A stretch of 64,000 nt of DNA, from the NCBI RefSeq assembly GCF_902703175.1, contig NZ_CACRYJ010000036.1, forward strand, positions 44,802 through 108,801, written 5' to 3'. This document shows, one piece after another, positions 21,279 through 29,926 of the stretch (position 1 is the first letter of the stretch; each line of letters begins with the position of its first letter). Both the position numbers and the translations under genes were made by a program. This DNA comes from Occultella aeris. Its GTDB lineage: Bacteria; Actinomycetota; Actinomycetes; Actinomycetales; Beutenbergiaceae. A model generated the notes under the pieces. It ran no database searches. It saw only the letters and a list, made by a program, of their open reading frames with translations, and was not told the origin of the DNA.

Positions 21279-22286
21279 GTGGCCCCAGACATCGATGACG
21301 TGGCGAGGGCGGCGGGAGTCTCGACGGCGACCGTCTCGCGGGCGCTGCGCGGGCTGCCCAATGTGCGTGAGTCCACCCGTGCACGAGTGCGTCAGGTCGC
21401 GATCGAGCTGGGGTACGCGCCGTCGGCCTCGGCGGCGTCACTGGCATCGGGACGAACGCGCACGGTGGGCCTGCTCACCCCGTGGTTCCGGCGCTGGTTC
21501 CATGCTGCGGTCACCGAGGGTGCCGAGCGGGCGCTGCGGGCCGACGGCTTCGACGCCCTGCTGTACTCCTTCGAGCTGGACGAGGAGTTCCGGCGCTCGC
21601 GGGTCGACCCGTTCGTGCTGCGCCGGAGGGTGGACGGGGTGCTCGTCGTCGGCATGACGCTGGACGCCGACGAGATCGCCACCCTCGCGGGGTTGGAGGT
21701 GCCCCTGGTGTTCGTCGGAGCAGGTCCGCCGGATCGGGTCACGGTCGGCATCGACGACGAGGCCGCGGCCCGCGTGGCCACACGCCACCTGCTCGACCTG
21801 GGGCACACCCGGATCGGGTATCTGGGTGGCGCCCCGGCCGAACGTGCGACGTGGTCTCCGCCGGTGCTCCGGCTGGAGGGCTACCGGGCCGAGCTCGCGC
21901 GGGCGGGCATCGGGGTCCGGCCGGAGTGGCTGGTCCACGGTCACTTCGGGATGACCGGCGGGCGCACCGCGTGCGGTGGACTGCTGGACGCACACCCGGA
22001 CATCACGGCCGTGTTCGCGGCCTCTGACGAGATGGCGTTCGGTGCGATGCACGCGATCCGCGACCGCGGCCTGCGCGTGCCCGAGGACGTCTCGGTGATC
22101 GGGATCGACGGCCATGACCTCGGTGACCTGGTGGGTCTGACCACTGTGGCGCAGGACGCCGTCGAGCAGGGGGCCGCTGCGGCCGCGCTCATCCTGGAGA
22201 TGCTCACAGGCACGCCGGTCGGCAATCGGCTCACCTACCCGACGACCCTGGTAGAGCGCTCTTCCACTGCAATACCGCCGATCTGA
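21279..22286 (+). CDS. LacI-family transcriptional regulator (sugar regulon 1)
   Basis: A 335-residue repressor. The helix-turn-helix starts at residue 4 (IDDVARAAGVSTATVSRALR), with the hinge-helix region near LASGR. A periplasmic-binding-like effector domain follows. It starts with GTG. Two LacI-type operators lie directly downstream in front of the sugar-binding lipoprotein gene, so it probably represses that importer when the sugar is absent. The inducer is unknown. Confidence 0.9.
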   Translation: MAPDIDDVARAAGVSTATVSRALRGLPNVRESTRARVRQVAIELGYAPSASAASLASGRTRTVGLLTPWFRRWFHAAVTEGAERALRADGFDALLYSFELDEEFRRSRVDPFVLRRRVDGVLVVGMTLDADEIATLAGLEVPLVFVGAGPPDRVTVGIDDEAAARVATRHLLDLGHTRIGYLGGAPAERATWSPPVLRLEGYRAELARAGIGVRPEWLVHGHFGMTGGRTACGGLLDAHPDITAVFAASDEMAFGAMHAIRDRGLRVPEDVSVIGIDGHDLGDLVGLTTVAQDAVEQGAAAAALILEMLTGTPVGNRLTYPTTLVERSSTAIPPI

Positions 22287-22316
22287 CCTGTGATGCGATT
22301 GTTATGCGCTCCGGGC

Positions 22317-22330
22317 CGGAAACGGTTGCA
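22317..22330. promoter_or_regulatory. LacI-type operator 1
   Basis: CGGAAACGGTTGCA matches the general LacI-family pattern TGNAANCGNTTNCA at every fixed base except the first. It lies just upstream of the importer operon. Confidence 0.65.
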
Positions 22331-22339
22331 GGCATCGGC

Positions 22340-22353
22340 CGTAAGCGCTTGCA
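22340..22353. promoter_or_regulatory. LacI-type operator 2
   Basis: CGTAAGCGCTTGCA matches the same pattern with the same single deviation as operator 1. The two centres are 23 bp apart, about two helical turns, which suits cooperative binding of a LacI-type dimer pair. Confidence 0.65.
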
Positions 22354-22418
22354 TGGGGTAGGCGATAGTGCGGGTCCCGCGCTGTCGTGTTTCCGACGTG
22401 TAGCAGGAGGACAACTCG

Positions 22419-23795
22419 ATGATGAGGACGACGGCTCGGCGTACCGGCGCCGCAGTGGCGGGAGGCCTGGCGTTCGCGCTGGCCCTGACCGCGTGTTCCG
22501 GTAGTGACCTCGGCGGCGGGGGCGGCGACGGTGATGACGGCGGCGGCGACGCGGCCTGCGAGGACTACGCCGACTACGGCACGTTCGAGGGCGACGAGGT
22601 CACCATCCTCTCCTCGATCCGTGAGCAGGAGGCCGACCAGATGGAGGACACCTTCGTCGACTTCGAGGAGTGCACCGGCATCGACGTCGTCCACAACGGC
22701 ATCGGTGAGTTCGAGACCCAGGTGGTGGTGCAGGCCGAGGGTGGCAATGCGCCCAACCTCGCGATCATCCCGCAGCCCGGCCTGCTCGCCCGCCTCGTGA
22801 ACGACGGCTACATCGTGGAGCCGAGCGAGCAGACCGTCACCAACGCCCAGGAGGGCTGGACCGAGGAGTGGCTCAACTACGGCACCGTTGACGGCACCTT
22901 CTACGCCGCGCCGCTGATGGCGTCGGTGAAGTCATTCGTCTGGTACTCCCCGACCGCGTTCGAGGAGAACGGCTACGAGGTACCCACCACCTGGGACGAG
23001 CTGATCGCGCTCTCCGACCAGATCGTTGCCGATCACGGCGCCGACGGCGTCGTGAAGCCCTGGTGCGCCGGCATCGAGTCCGGTGGGGCGACCGGCTGGC
23101 CGGCCACCGACTTCATCGAGGACATGGTCCTGCGTGAGGCGGGCCCCGAGGTCTACGACCAGTGGGTCACCCACGAGATCCCGTTCAACGACCCGCAGAT
23201 CCTCGCGGCCACCGAGCGGGCCGGTTCCATCCTGCGCAACGAGGACTATGTCAACGGTGGCATCGGGGACTCCCGGTCGATCGCGACGACCTCGTTCAAC
23301 GACGGTGGGCTGCCGATCCTCGAGGGCAACTGCTTCATGTACCGGATGGCCTCCTTCTACGAGGCACAGTGGCCCGAAGGTACGGACGTCAGCCCCGAGG
23401 GTGACGCGTTCGCGTTCTACCTGCCGGGTGACGACGCGGACTCCAAGCCGCTGCTGACCGCCGGTGAGTTCGTCGGCGCGTTCGACGACAACGAGGCGAC
23501 CCAGGCCGTGCAGGCGTTCATGTCCTCCGGTGAGTGGGCGAACCTGCGCGTCACCATCGGCGGCGTCACCAGCGCGAACAACGCGGTGGACCCGGCGAAC
23601 GCCTCTTCGGACGTGCTGCGGCTGGCCATCGAGCTGCTGCAGGACCCCGACGCGGTGACCCGCTTCGACGGTTCCGACCTGATGCCCTCGGCCGTCGGTG
23701 CCGGTTCGTTCTGGACCGGGATGACCGAGTGGATCGACGGCGCGGACACCCAGGCCGTGCTCGACCAGATCGAGGCGTCCTGGCCGGCGAGCTGA
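22419..23795 (+). CDS. Carbohydrate ABC transporter substrate-binding lipoprotein (regulon 1)
   Basis: A 458-residue solute-binding protein with a lipoprotein signal ending at Cys 26 (LTAC), followed by a Gly/Asp-rich linker. The mature domain is of the cluster B maltose-binding type, most like alpha-glucoside (AglE) binders. An AGGAGG-type site lies upstream. Two permease genes follow, separated by a perfect 18-bp hairpin. There is no ATPase gene; such importers usually share a multi-sugar ATPase such as MsiK. Confidence 0.85.
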   Translation: MMRTTARRTGAAVAGGLAFALALTACSGSDLGGGGGDGDDGGGDAACEDYADYGTFEGDEVTILSSIREQEADQMEDTFVDFEECTGIDVVHNGIGEFETQVVVQAEGGNAPNLAIIPQPGLLARLVNDGYIVEPSEQTVTNAQEGWTEEWLNYGTVDGTFYAAPLMASVKSFVWYSPTAFEENGYEVPTTWDELIALSDQIVADHGADGVVKPWCAGIESGGATGWPATDFIEDMVLREAGPEVYDQWVTHEIPFNDPQILAATERAGSILRNEDYVNGGIGDSRSIATTSFNDGGLPILEGNCFMYRMASFYEAQWPEGTDVSPEGDAFAFYLPGDDADSKPLLTAGEFVGAFDDNEATQAVQAFMSSGEWANLRVTIGGVTSANNAVDPANASSDVLRLAIELLQDPDAVTRFDGSDLMPSAVGAGSFWTGMTEWIDGADTQAVLDQIEASWPAS

Positions 23796-23809
23796 TCCGA
23801 TGAGTTGAC

Positions 23810-23850
23810 GCGCGTGGGGGCGGAACCTGCTGGGTTCCGCCCCCACGCGC
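23810..23850 (+). terminator. Intercistronic hairpin between binding-protein and permease genes
   Basis: A perfect 18-bp inverted repeat (23810-23827 and 23833-23850) with a five-base loop. It sits within the operon, so partial termination or 3'-end protection of the upstream message would raise the binding protein over the permeases. Confidence 0.65.
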
Positions 23851-23890
23851 GACGTGTCGGTCCGCTCAGTTGACGAGAGGAGAACCAACG

Positions 23891-24874
23891 GTGGACTTCT
23901 TCCTGAATGACAAGTTCGGCCAGATGCTGCTCGTGATCATCGCGTTCGCGGCGCTGATCGCAGTGCTGCTCGCGATCGCCTGGGCCGCCGACAAGTGGGT
24001 CGGCAAGGGACGGCGGTGGGCCGCGCTCGCGGTGTTCGGTGGACCGGCTCTGCTGCTGCTCGTGGTCGGCCTCATCTACCCGGCGATCCGCACGTTCTAC
24101 ATGTCCTTCTACGATGCGGGCACCGACAACGCCGTCGGGCTGCAGAACTACATCTTCACGGTCACGAACACGGGTGCCGTGATCGCGTTCCGGAACACGT
24201 TCATCTGGGTGATCCTGGTGCCGATCCTGTCCACCGTGATCGGGCTCGTCTACGCCATCCTGATCGACAGGTCACGGCTGGAGAAGCTCGCGAAGTCGCT
24301 GCTGTTCCTGCCGGTGGCGATCTCGTTCGTGGGGGCGGGCATCATCTGGAAGTTCGTCTACGAGTACCGGGGCGCCGCCCAGGAGCAGATCGGCCTGCTG
24401 AACGCGTTCATCACGTGGCTCGGCTTCGAGCCGGTCCGGTTCCTCCAGGACGCGCCGTGGAACACGCTGTTCCTGATCGCGGTGATGATCTGGATCCAGG
24501 CCGGGTTCGCGATGGTGGTCCTGTCCGCGGCGATCAAGGCGGTGCCGACGGACATCATCGAAGCGGCCCGGCTGGACGGAGTGAACGCCTGGGAGATGTT
24601 CCGGAACATCACCGTGCCGAGCATCCGGCCCTCGCTCGTGGTGGTGCTGACCACGATCTCGATCGCGACGTTGAAGATCTTCGACATCACCCGGACCATG
24701 ACCGGGGCCCGGTTCGACACCCAGGTGCTCGCGAACCAGATGTACGACTACTCGTTCGTGTTCGGTGACAACGGCGTCGGTTCGGCAATGGCGGTGGTCA
24801 TCTTCATCCTGGTCATCCCGCTCGTCGCGTTCAATATCAGACAGATGGCCAAGAACAGGGCGGTGCGAGGATGA
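23891..24874 (+). CDS. Sugar ABC transporter permease (AglF/MalF-like)
   Basis: A 327-residue permease with about seven or eight hydrophobic segments. It has the EAA coupling loop EAARLDGVNAWEMFRNITVP. It starts with GTG at 23891 behind GAGAGGAG. The next permease gene overlaps its stop by four bases. It pairs with that permease to form the channel of the regulon 1 importer. The sequence type is closest to alpha-glucoside permeases. Confidence 0.88.
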   Translation: MDFFLNDKFGQMLLVIIAFAALIAVLLAIAWAADKWVGKGRRWAALAVFGGPALLLLVVGLIYPAIRTFYMSFYDAGTDNAVGLQNYIFTVTNTGAVIAFRNTFIWVILVPILSTVIGLVYAILIDRSRLEKLAKSLLFLPVAISFVGAGIIWKFVYEYRGAAQEQIGLLNAFITWLGFEPVRFLQDAPWNTLFLIAVMIWIQAGFAMVVLSAAIKAVPTDIIEAARLDGVNAWEMFRNITVPSIRPSLVVVLTTISIATLKIFDITRTMTGARFDTQVLANQMYDYSFVFGDNGVGSAMAVVIFILVIPLVAFNIRQMAKNRAVRG

Positions 24875-25803
24875 GCGTCGAGGCAGGCGTCCCGGAGGTC
24901 GCAGAGGTAGCCACGCAGCGGCCGAGCCAGCGGTCGACGGCCACGAAGTTCCGCTCCCTGGTGGGCAACCGGATCGGTAGCGTGGTCGCGGTGGTCATCG
25001 CGGTGCTGTGGACCATCCCCACGTTCGGGTTGTTCATCTCCTCGTTCCGCCCGGAGGAGGACATCAAGTCGAGCGGGTGGTGGACGTTCCTGTCCAACCC
25101 GGAGTTCACCCTGGACAACTACCAGGAGGTCCTCTTCGGGCGTGCCTCCTCGGGGTCGCTGTCCGACTACTTCATCAACTCGTTGGTGATCACCGTGCCG
25201 GCCACGGTGATCCCGTTGGTGCTCGCGACGATGGCCGCGTATGCGTTCTCGGTGCTGGATTGGCGGGGCCGGGACTGGGTCTTCGTCGCCGTGTTCGCCC
25301 TGCAGATCGTGCCGTTGCAGATGGCGCTGATCCCGTTGCTGCGGATCTTCTCCTCGAGCGGCCTGCTGGACACGTTCCCGTACCTGTCCGTGTGGGTGGC
25401 GCACTCCATCTTCGCGTTGCCGCTCGCAGTCTTCCTGCTGCACAACTTCATGTCCGATGTGCCCAAGGAACTCGTGGAGGCGGCCCGGGTGGACGGCGCC
25501 GGTCACGTGTCGGTGTTCCTGCGGATCATGCTGCCGCTCATGGCGCCGGCGATCGCCTCCGTCGCGATCTTCCAGTTCATCTGGGTGTGGAACGACCTGC
25601 TCGTGGGCCTGACGTTCACCGGCGCCAACAACGCGATCCAGCCGCTCACCGCTCGTCTGGCGGAGATGGCCGGTTCGCGCGGCCAGGACTGGCAGCTGCT
25701 CACCGCGGGCGCGTTCGTGTCCATGGTCCTGCCGCTGATCGTGTTCCTGTCCCTGCAGCGCTACTTCGTCCGGGGCCTGCTGGCCGGCTCGGTCAAGGGC
25801 TGA
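24871..25803 (+). CDS. Sugar ABC transporter permease (AglG/MalG-like)
   Basis: A 310-residue permease with six main hydrophobic segments and the EAA loop EAARVDGAGHVSVFLRIMLP. The ATG overlaps the stop of the preceding permease gene (ATGA). It is the second channel subunit of the regulon 1 importer. A nested inverted repeat follows, separating it from the convergent bpa gene. Confidence 0.9.
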   Translation: MSVEAGVPEVAEVATQRPSQRSTATKFRSLVGNRIGSVVAVVIAVLWTIPTFGLFISSFRPEEDIKSSGWWTFLSNPEFTLDNYQEVLFGRASSGSLSDYFINSLVITVPATVIPLVLATMAAYAFSVLDWRGRDWVFVAVFALQIVPLQMALIPLLRIFSSSGLLDTFPYLSVWVAHSIFALPLAVFLLHNFMSDVPKELVEAARVDGAGHVSVFLRIMLPLMAPAIASVAIFQFIWVWNDLLVGLTFTGANNAIQPLTARLAEMAGSRGQDWQLLTAGAFVSMVLPLIVFLSLQRYFVRGLLAGSVKG

Positions 25804-25828
25804 CCAGCCGAGGCTCGCGCCGTGCGTT

Positions 25829-25905
25829 CGCTGAGATCGCACCTGTGCCTCTGACCTCACACCGAAGGACGGTGCGAGGTCGAGGCCGTGGGTGCGATCT
25901 CAGCG
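25829..25905. terminator. Nested inverted repeat between convergent genes
   Basis: An outer 15-bp repeat (25829-25843 with 25891-25905) encloses an inner stem of 11-12 bp formed by GACCTCACACCG and CGGTGCGAGGTC. It probably terminates both the sugar operon and bpa. Confidence 0.7.
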
Positions 25906-25920
25906 CGTCAGCTGGCGCCG

Positions 25921-26607
25921 CTACAGGTACTGGCCGGTGCCGTGGTTGCTGCGGTCGTCGCCGGCCGGCCCGGGCGCCCCCATGGACGGGTGCGAGACGC
26001 CCGGAGGGAGGGCCCGCATCCCGACGAGTTGGTTCTGGGCGGCCATCTGCTGCGCCACCAGGGCGGTCTGGATGCCGTGGAACAGGCCCTCGAGCCAGCC
26101 CACGAGCTGTGCCTGCGCGATCCGGAGCTCGGCGTCGGAGGGCGCCCGGTCGTCGGTGAACGGCAGCGTGATCCGGTGCAGCTCGGCGACCAGGTCCGCG
26201 CTCAGCCCAGCCTCGAGCTCGTGCAGCGAGCGCTCGTGGATCTCGGCGAGGCGCTCCCGGGCGGCCTCGTCCAGGGGTGCGCTGCGGACCTCCTCGAGCA
26301 GCTGCTTGATCATCGTGCCGATCCGCATCACCTTCGCGGGCTCCTCGACGAGCGCGGCCGGGTCTGCGCCCTCCTCGGTCGCGACTCCGAGACCGGAGGC
26401 GGACGCCACCACGACCCGCGGCCGCTCGGGCTTGCTCCCGGATCGTTCGTCGGCGACGGTGCGGGCCTCATCAGCTGCCTGGTCGGCATCGTCGGAGCGC
26501 TCGCCGAGGAGGGTCTCCTGCATCGCTTCGTCGGGGCTCGCGGTGGCCTCGGTGGCAGCCGTGGTCACGTCATCGGTCCGGTCATTGGTGGGCTCGTCGC
26601 TGCTCAT
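25921..26607 (-). CDS. bpa: Bacterial proteasome activator
   Basis: A 228-residue protein of the Bpa (DUF2587) family. Bpa rings dock on the 20S proteasome and open it without ATP. The C-terminal GQYL is the docking tail that enters pockets between proteasome alpha subunits. The central helical core, around IGTMIKQLLEEVRSAPLDE, matches the family. The N-terminal 90 residues are acidic and probably disordered. I chose the ATG at 26607; it is divergent from the isomerase gene with a 58-base gap. Its presence implies that the host has a 20S proteasome. Confidence 0.88.
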   Translation of the reverse strand: MSSDEPTNDRTDDVTTAATEATASPDEAMQETLLGERSDDADQAADEARTVADERSGSKPERPRVVVASASGLGVATEEGADPAALVEEPAKVMRIGTMIKQLLEEVRSAPLDEAARERLAEIHERSLHELEAGLSADLVAELHRITLPFTDDRAPSDAELRIAQAQLVGWLEGLFHGIQTALVAQQMAAQNQLVGMRALPPGVSHPSMGAPGPAGDDRSNHGTGQYL

Positions 26608-26665
26608 GCGTCCATCATGCCTGCCTGGCCCCCGCGGGCGCAGGTCGTGACGATAGCCTGCAGGC

Positions 26666-27901
26666 ATGAACTGGTTGACCAACGCCGCGCACACCCGCTG
26701 GCTCGAGGCCGAGGCCGATTCCCTGCTCGCGTTCGCCTCCGGCGCACTCACCGACGAGGGCTTCGGCTACCTCGACGGCGAGGGCCGGCCCGTGCCCGCG
26801 GAAGGCTCGCACCTGTGGGTCACCTGCCGGATGATCCACTCCTTCGCCCTCGGCGCTCTGCTCGGCAGGCCAGGCTCGGCGACCATGGTCGACCACGGAG
26901 TGCGCGCCCTCGCCGAGCACTTCCATGACAAGGAGCATGGCGGCTGGTACGCCCAGGTCGGACCCGACGGGCCGATCGACAGCACGAAGGCCGCGTACGC
27001 GCACGCGTTCGTGATCCTCGCCGCCTCGAGCGCGGCGGCAGCCGGTCGGCCGGGCGGCAAGGAGCTCCTCGCCGAGGCGCTCACTGTCTCGCTCGAGCGG
27101 TTCTGGCGGGACGAGGACGGCATGGTCGTGGAGTCCTACGACGCCGGCTTCACCCGGCTCGAGGACTACCGCGGTGTAAACGCGAACATGCACACCGTGG
27201 AGGCCTACCTCGCGGCCGCGGACGTCACCGGTGACGACGCCTGGCTCGAGCGGGCAACCCGGATCACCAAGCGCGTGGTCGACGACTTCGCCCGCAACAA
27301 CGACTGGCGCATCCCCGAGCACTTCGATGCCGACTGGAAGCCGTTGCCCGACTACAACATGGACCACCCGGCGGACCCGTTCCGCCCGGCCGGCGCCACC
27401 ATCGGGCACTGGTTCGAGTGGAGCCGGCTCACGCTGCACGCGCGCGCGGCCTGGCAGTTGCGGGGCGTCTCGCCGGAGGACTGGATGCTCGACGGCGCCC
27501 AGGCGCTCTTCGACCTCGCCGTCACCGAGGGCTGGGACGTCGACGGCGCGGACGGCTTCGTCTACACGGTCGACTTCACCGGCAAGCCGCTGGTCACCGA
27601 GCGGATGCACTGGGTGGTCACCGAGGCCCTCGGCGCCGCCGCCGCGCTGTACCGGGTGACCGAGGACCCGAACCTCCCGGCCTGGTACCAGCTCTGGTGG
27701 GAGTACGCCGCCGTGCACCTGATCGACGAGGAGGGCGGCTCCTGGATCCACGAGCTCGACTCCGACAACGAGCCGAGCGCGACCGTCTGGAACGGGAAGC
27801 CGGACATCTACCACGCCATCCAGGCGACCCTCATCCCGCGCCTGCCGCTGACCCCGCCGATCGCACCGGCCCTGGCGCAGGGCCTGCTCGACAAGGTCTG
27901 A
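26666..27901 (+). CDS. YihS-type aldose-ketose isomerase (AGE superfamily)
   Basis: A 411-residue (alpha/alpha)6-barrel sugar isomerase whose length and numbering match E. coli YihS. Catalytic histidines are at 176 (NANMH), 248 (GHWFEW) and 383 (DIYH). Arg 55, which binds the sulfonate in YihS, is kept. From my memory of YihS, two glutamines that help recognise sulfoquinovose (362 and 379) are His and Pro here. The enzyme is therefore more likely a mannose/fructose-type isomerase than a sulfoquinovose isomerase. It stands alone, next to two sugar-import systems. Confidence 0.82.
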   Translation: MNWLTNAAHTRWLEAEADSLLAFASGALTDEGFGYLDGEGRPVPAEGSHLWVTCRMIHSFALGALLGRPGSATMVDHGVRALAEHFHDKEHGGWYAQVGPDGPIDSTKAAYAHAFVILAASSAAAAGRPGGKELLAEALTVSLERFWRDEDGMVVESYDAGFTRLEDYRGVNANMHTVEAYLAAADVTGDDAWLERATRITKRVVDDFARNNDWRIPEHFDADWKPLPDYNMDHPADPFRPAGATIGHWFEWSRLTLHARAAWQLRGVSPEDWMLDGAQALFDLAVTEGWDVDGADGFVYTVDFTGKPLVTERMHWVVTEALGAAAALYRVTEDPNLPAWYQLWWEYAAVHLIDEEGGSWIHELDSDNEPSATVWNGKPDIYHAIQATLIPRLPLTPPIAPALAQGLLDKV

Positions 27902-27932
27902 GCCGCTGCTGGGCGGGCGGGCGGAGACGCAG

Positions 27933-28922
27933 TCAGGGAACGAGCAGGACCTTGCCGAACACGGCGCCGTCGGCCATGAGGCGGTGCGCGTCCGCGGCCC
28001 GGTCCAGCGGCAGCCGCTCGTGCACCACCGGGAACACCCGGCCGGATGCCACCAGCGGCCACGCCTGCTCACGCACGCTCGCGACGATCTCGACCTTCTC
28101 CGACCGCGGCCGCTTGCGCAGCAGGCTGCCGTGCACGCCGGCCCACCGGCCCATCAGGCGCCCGATGTCGAGGGTGGCTTTCGTGCCCTGCTGGGCGGAG
28201 ATGATCACCAGCTGACCATGGGTGGCGAGACTGGCGAGGTTGCGCTCGAGGTAGCCGGCGCCGATCACATCCAGGATGAGGTCCACCCCGGCGCCGTCGG
28301 TGACCCGATCCACCACCTCGGCGAAGTCCTCGGTGCGGTGGTCGATGCCGACGTCCGCGCCGAGTGCGACGCACCGGGCCACCCGCTCGGGCCCGCCCGC
28401 GGTGGTCAGCACCCGCGCCCCGAGCGCCTTCAACAACAGGATCGAGGTGGTGCCCACCCCGCCGGAACCACCGTGCACCAGCACCGTCGAGCCGGCCGCG
28501 GACTCCGGCGTCAGCCCGGCCACTCCGGCCAGGTTCGACCAGACGGTGCAGATCGCCTCCGGTAGCCCGGCCGCGTCCACCAGGTCCAGCTCCGCGGGTA
28601 CCGGCAGGAGGAACGCGGCAGGCGCGACCGCCTTCGAGGCGTAACCCCCGCCGTCGAGCAGCGCGCAGACCCGGTCACCGACCGACCAGCCGCTCACTCT
28701 CGGACCGAGCGCCGCGATCGTGCCGGACACCTCGAGCCCCGGCCAGTCCGGCGCGCCCGGTGGCGGCGGGTGGTGCCCCTTCAGCTGGAGCAGGTCGGCC
28801 CGGTTCACGCCGGCCGCGGCGACGTCGATGAGGACCTCGCCGTCGCCCGGCACGGGGTCGGGCACGTCGGCGGGGAAGAGCACTTCGGGGCCACCGATGC
28901 CGGTGGCGAGCACTGCGCGCAT
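27933..28922 (-). CDS. NAD(P)H-quinone oxidoreductase (zinc-free MDR family)
   Basis: A 329-residue medium-chain reductase of the quinone oxidoreductase/PIG3 type. An N-terminal GroES-like domain (about 1-120) carries GVNRADLLQLKGHHPPPPG. A Rossmann domain follows with VLVHGGSGGVGTT for NADPH. Zinc-binding cysteines are absent, as expected for this branch. It reduces quinones or related enones in the cytoplasm. I chose the ATG at 28922. It converges on the isomerase gene, and a hairpin separates it from the permease genes upstream. Confidence 0.85.
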   Translation of the reverse strand: MRAVLATGIGGPEVLFPADVPDPVPGDGEVLIDVAAAGVNRADLLQLKGHHPPPPGAPDWPGLEVSGTIAALGPRVSGWSVGDRVCALLDGGGYASKAVAPAAFLLPVPAELDLVDAAGLPEAICTVWSNLAGVAGLTPESAAGSTVLVHGGSGGVGTTSILLLKALGARVLTTAGGPERVARCVALGADVGIDHRTEDFAEVVDRVTDGAGVDLILDVIGAGYLERNLASLATHGQLVIISAQQGTKATLDIGRLMGRWAGVHGSLLRKRPRSEKVEIVASVREQAWPLVASGRVFPVVHERLPLDRAADAHRLMADGAVFGKVLLVP

Positions 28923-28947
28923 GATCCCAACGTAGAGCCAGAACACG

Positions 28948-28995
28948 CCGACGGCGGAGGCGACGCCGCGTACACGGCCTCACCTCCGCCGTCGG
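28948..28995 (-). terminator. Hairpin between sugar operon 2 and the quinone reductase gene
   Basis: A perfect 13-bp stem (28948-28960 with 28983-28995) built from the recurring CCGACGGCGG element. It probably ends the upstream permease transcript. Confidence 0.6.
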
Positions 28996-29010
28996 GCGGG
29001 GTTGTGCGCC

Positions 29011-29925
29011 CTACTGCCCGCCGAGGCCGGTGGTGGCCACGCCGCGCACGATCTGACGCTGGAACAGCATGAACACGACCAGCAGCGGCAGCGCCGCCAG
29101 CAATGCGGACGCCATCGTGCGGGCGTACTGCAGCCCGTAGGTCTCCGTGACCGTGGCGATACCCACCGGGATCGTCATCAGCGAGGAGTCCGAGACCACG
29201 ATGAACGGCCACAGGAAGTTGTTCCACGCCCCGATGAACGTGAAGATCGCGACCGCCACCAGGATCGACTTGGACAGCGGCACGACGATCGTGGAGAACG
29301 TCCGCCAGGGCCCGGCGCCGTCAACCCGGGCCGCGTCCAGGAGCTCCTGCGGGATGGCGTCGAAGAACTTCTTCAGGATGAACACCATCACCGGCGCGAC
29401 CACCTGCGGAAGGATGATGCCGGCGTAGGTGTCGACCATCTGGAAGGACAGCATCTGCTGGAACAGCGGAACGATCAGGATCTGCCCGGGCACCATGATC
29501 GAGGCCACCGTGATCGCGAACGCGATCCGCCGGCCGCGGAACATGGTCCGGGAGAATGCGTAGCCGGCCATCGCTGAGACCACCAGCGTGATCACCGTGA
29601 CGAGCACCGCCGTGATCACCGAGTTCAACATCCAGATCGGCAGGTCACCCTTGGTCAGGACGTTGATGTAGGCCTGCAGCGACCAGCCGCTCGCCGGCCA
29701 CAGGGTTGCCGCGCTGGCCGCGTCGGTCTCGGTCTTGAACGAGGTGATGATCGCCCACACGAACGGGAGCAGCCAGACCACCGTCATCATGATCAGGGCG
29801 ATCATCGCGAGCGTGCGGGCCGTGGTGCTCGAGCCGAGCAGGAGCCGGGTGGAGCGCTGGTTGTCCGCCCGGCGGATCGCCCGCCGGGTGGCAACCTCCG
29901 GCAGCACGAGAGTGTCGGTGGCCAT
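29011..29925 (-). CDS. Sugar ABC transporter permease (MalG-like, regulon 2)
   Basis: A 304-residue permease with six hydrophobic segments and the EAA-type loop LDAARVDGAGPWRTFSTIVVP. It is the last gene of a three-gene importer operon (binding protein, permease, permease). It starts one base after the preceding permease gene ends. No ATPase is encoded nearby, so a shared MsiK-type ATPase is expected. Confidence 0.88.
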   Translation of the reverse strand: MATDTLVLPEVATRRAIRRADNQRSTRLLLGSSTTARTLAMIALIMMTVVWLLPFVWAIITSFKTETDAASAATLWPASGWSLQAYINVLTKGDLPIWMLNSVITAVLVTVITLVVSAMAGYAFSRTMFRGRRIAFAITVASIMVPGQILIVPLFQQMLSFQMVDTYAGIILPQVVAPVMVFILKKFFDAIPQELLDAARVDGAGPWRTFSTIVVPLSKSILVAVAIFTFIGAWNNFLWPFIVVSDSSLMTIPVGIATVTETYGLQYARTMASALLAALPLLVVFMLFQRQIVRGVATTGLGGQ

Positions 29926-29926
29926 C

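Noticed and set aside
26666..27901. Sulfoquinovose catabolism locus
   Set aside because: The isomerase lacks two of the sulfonate-recognition residues, and no sulfoquinovosidase, SQ-specific kinase or aldolase gene is nearby.
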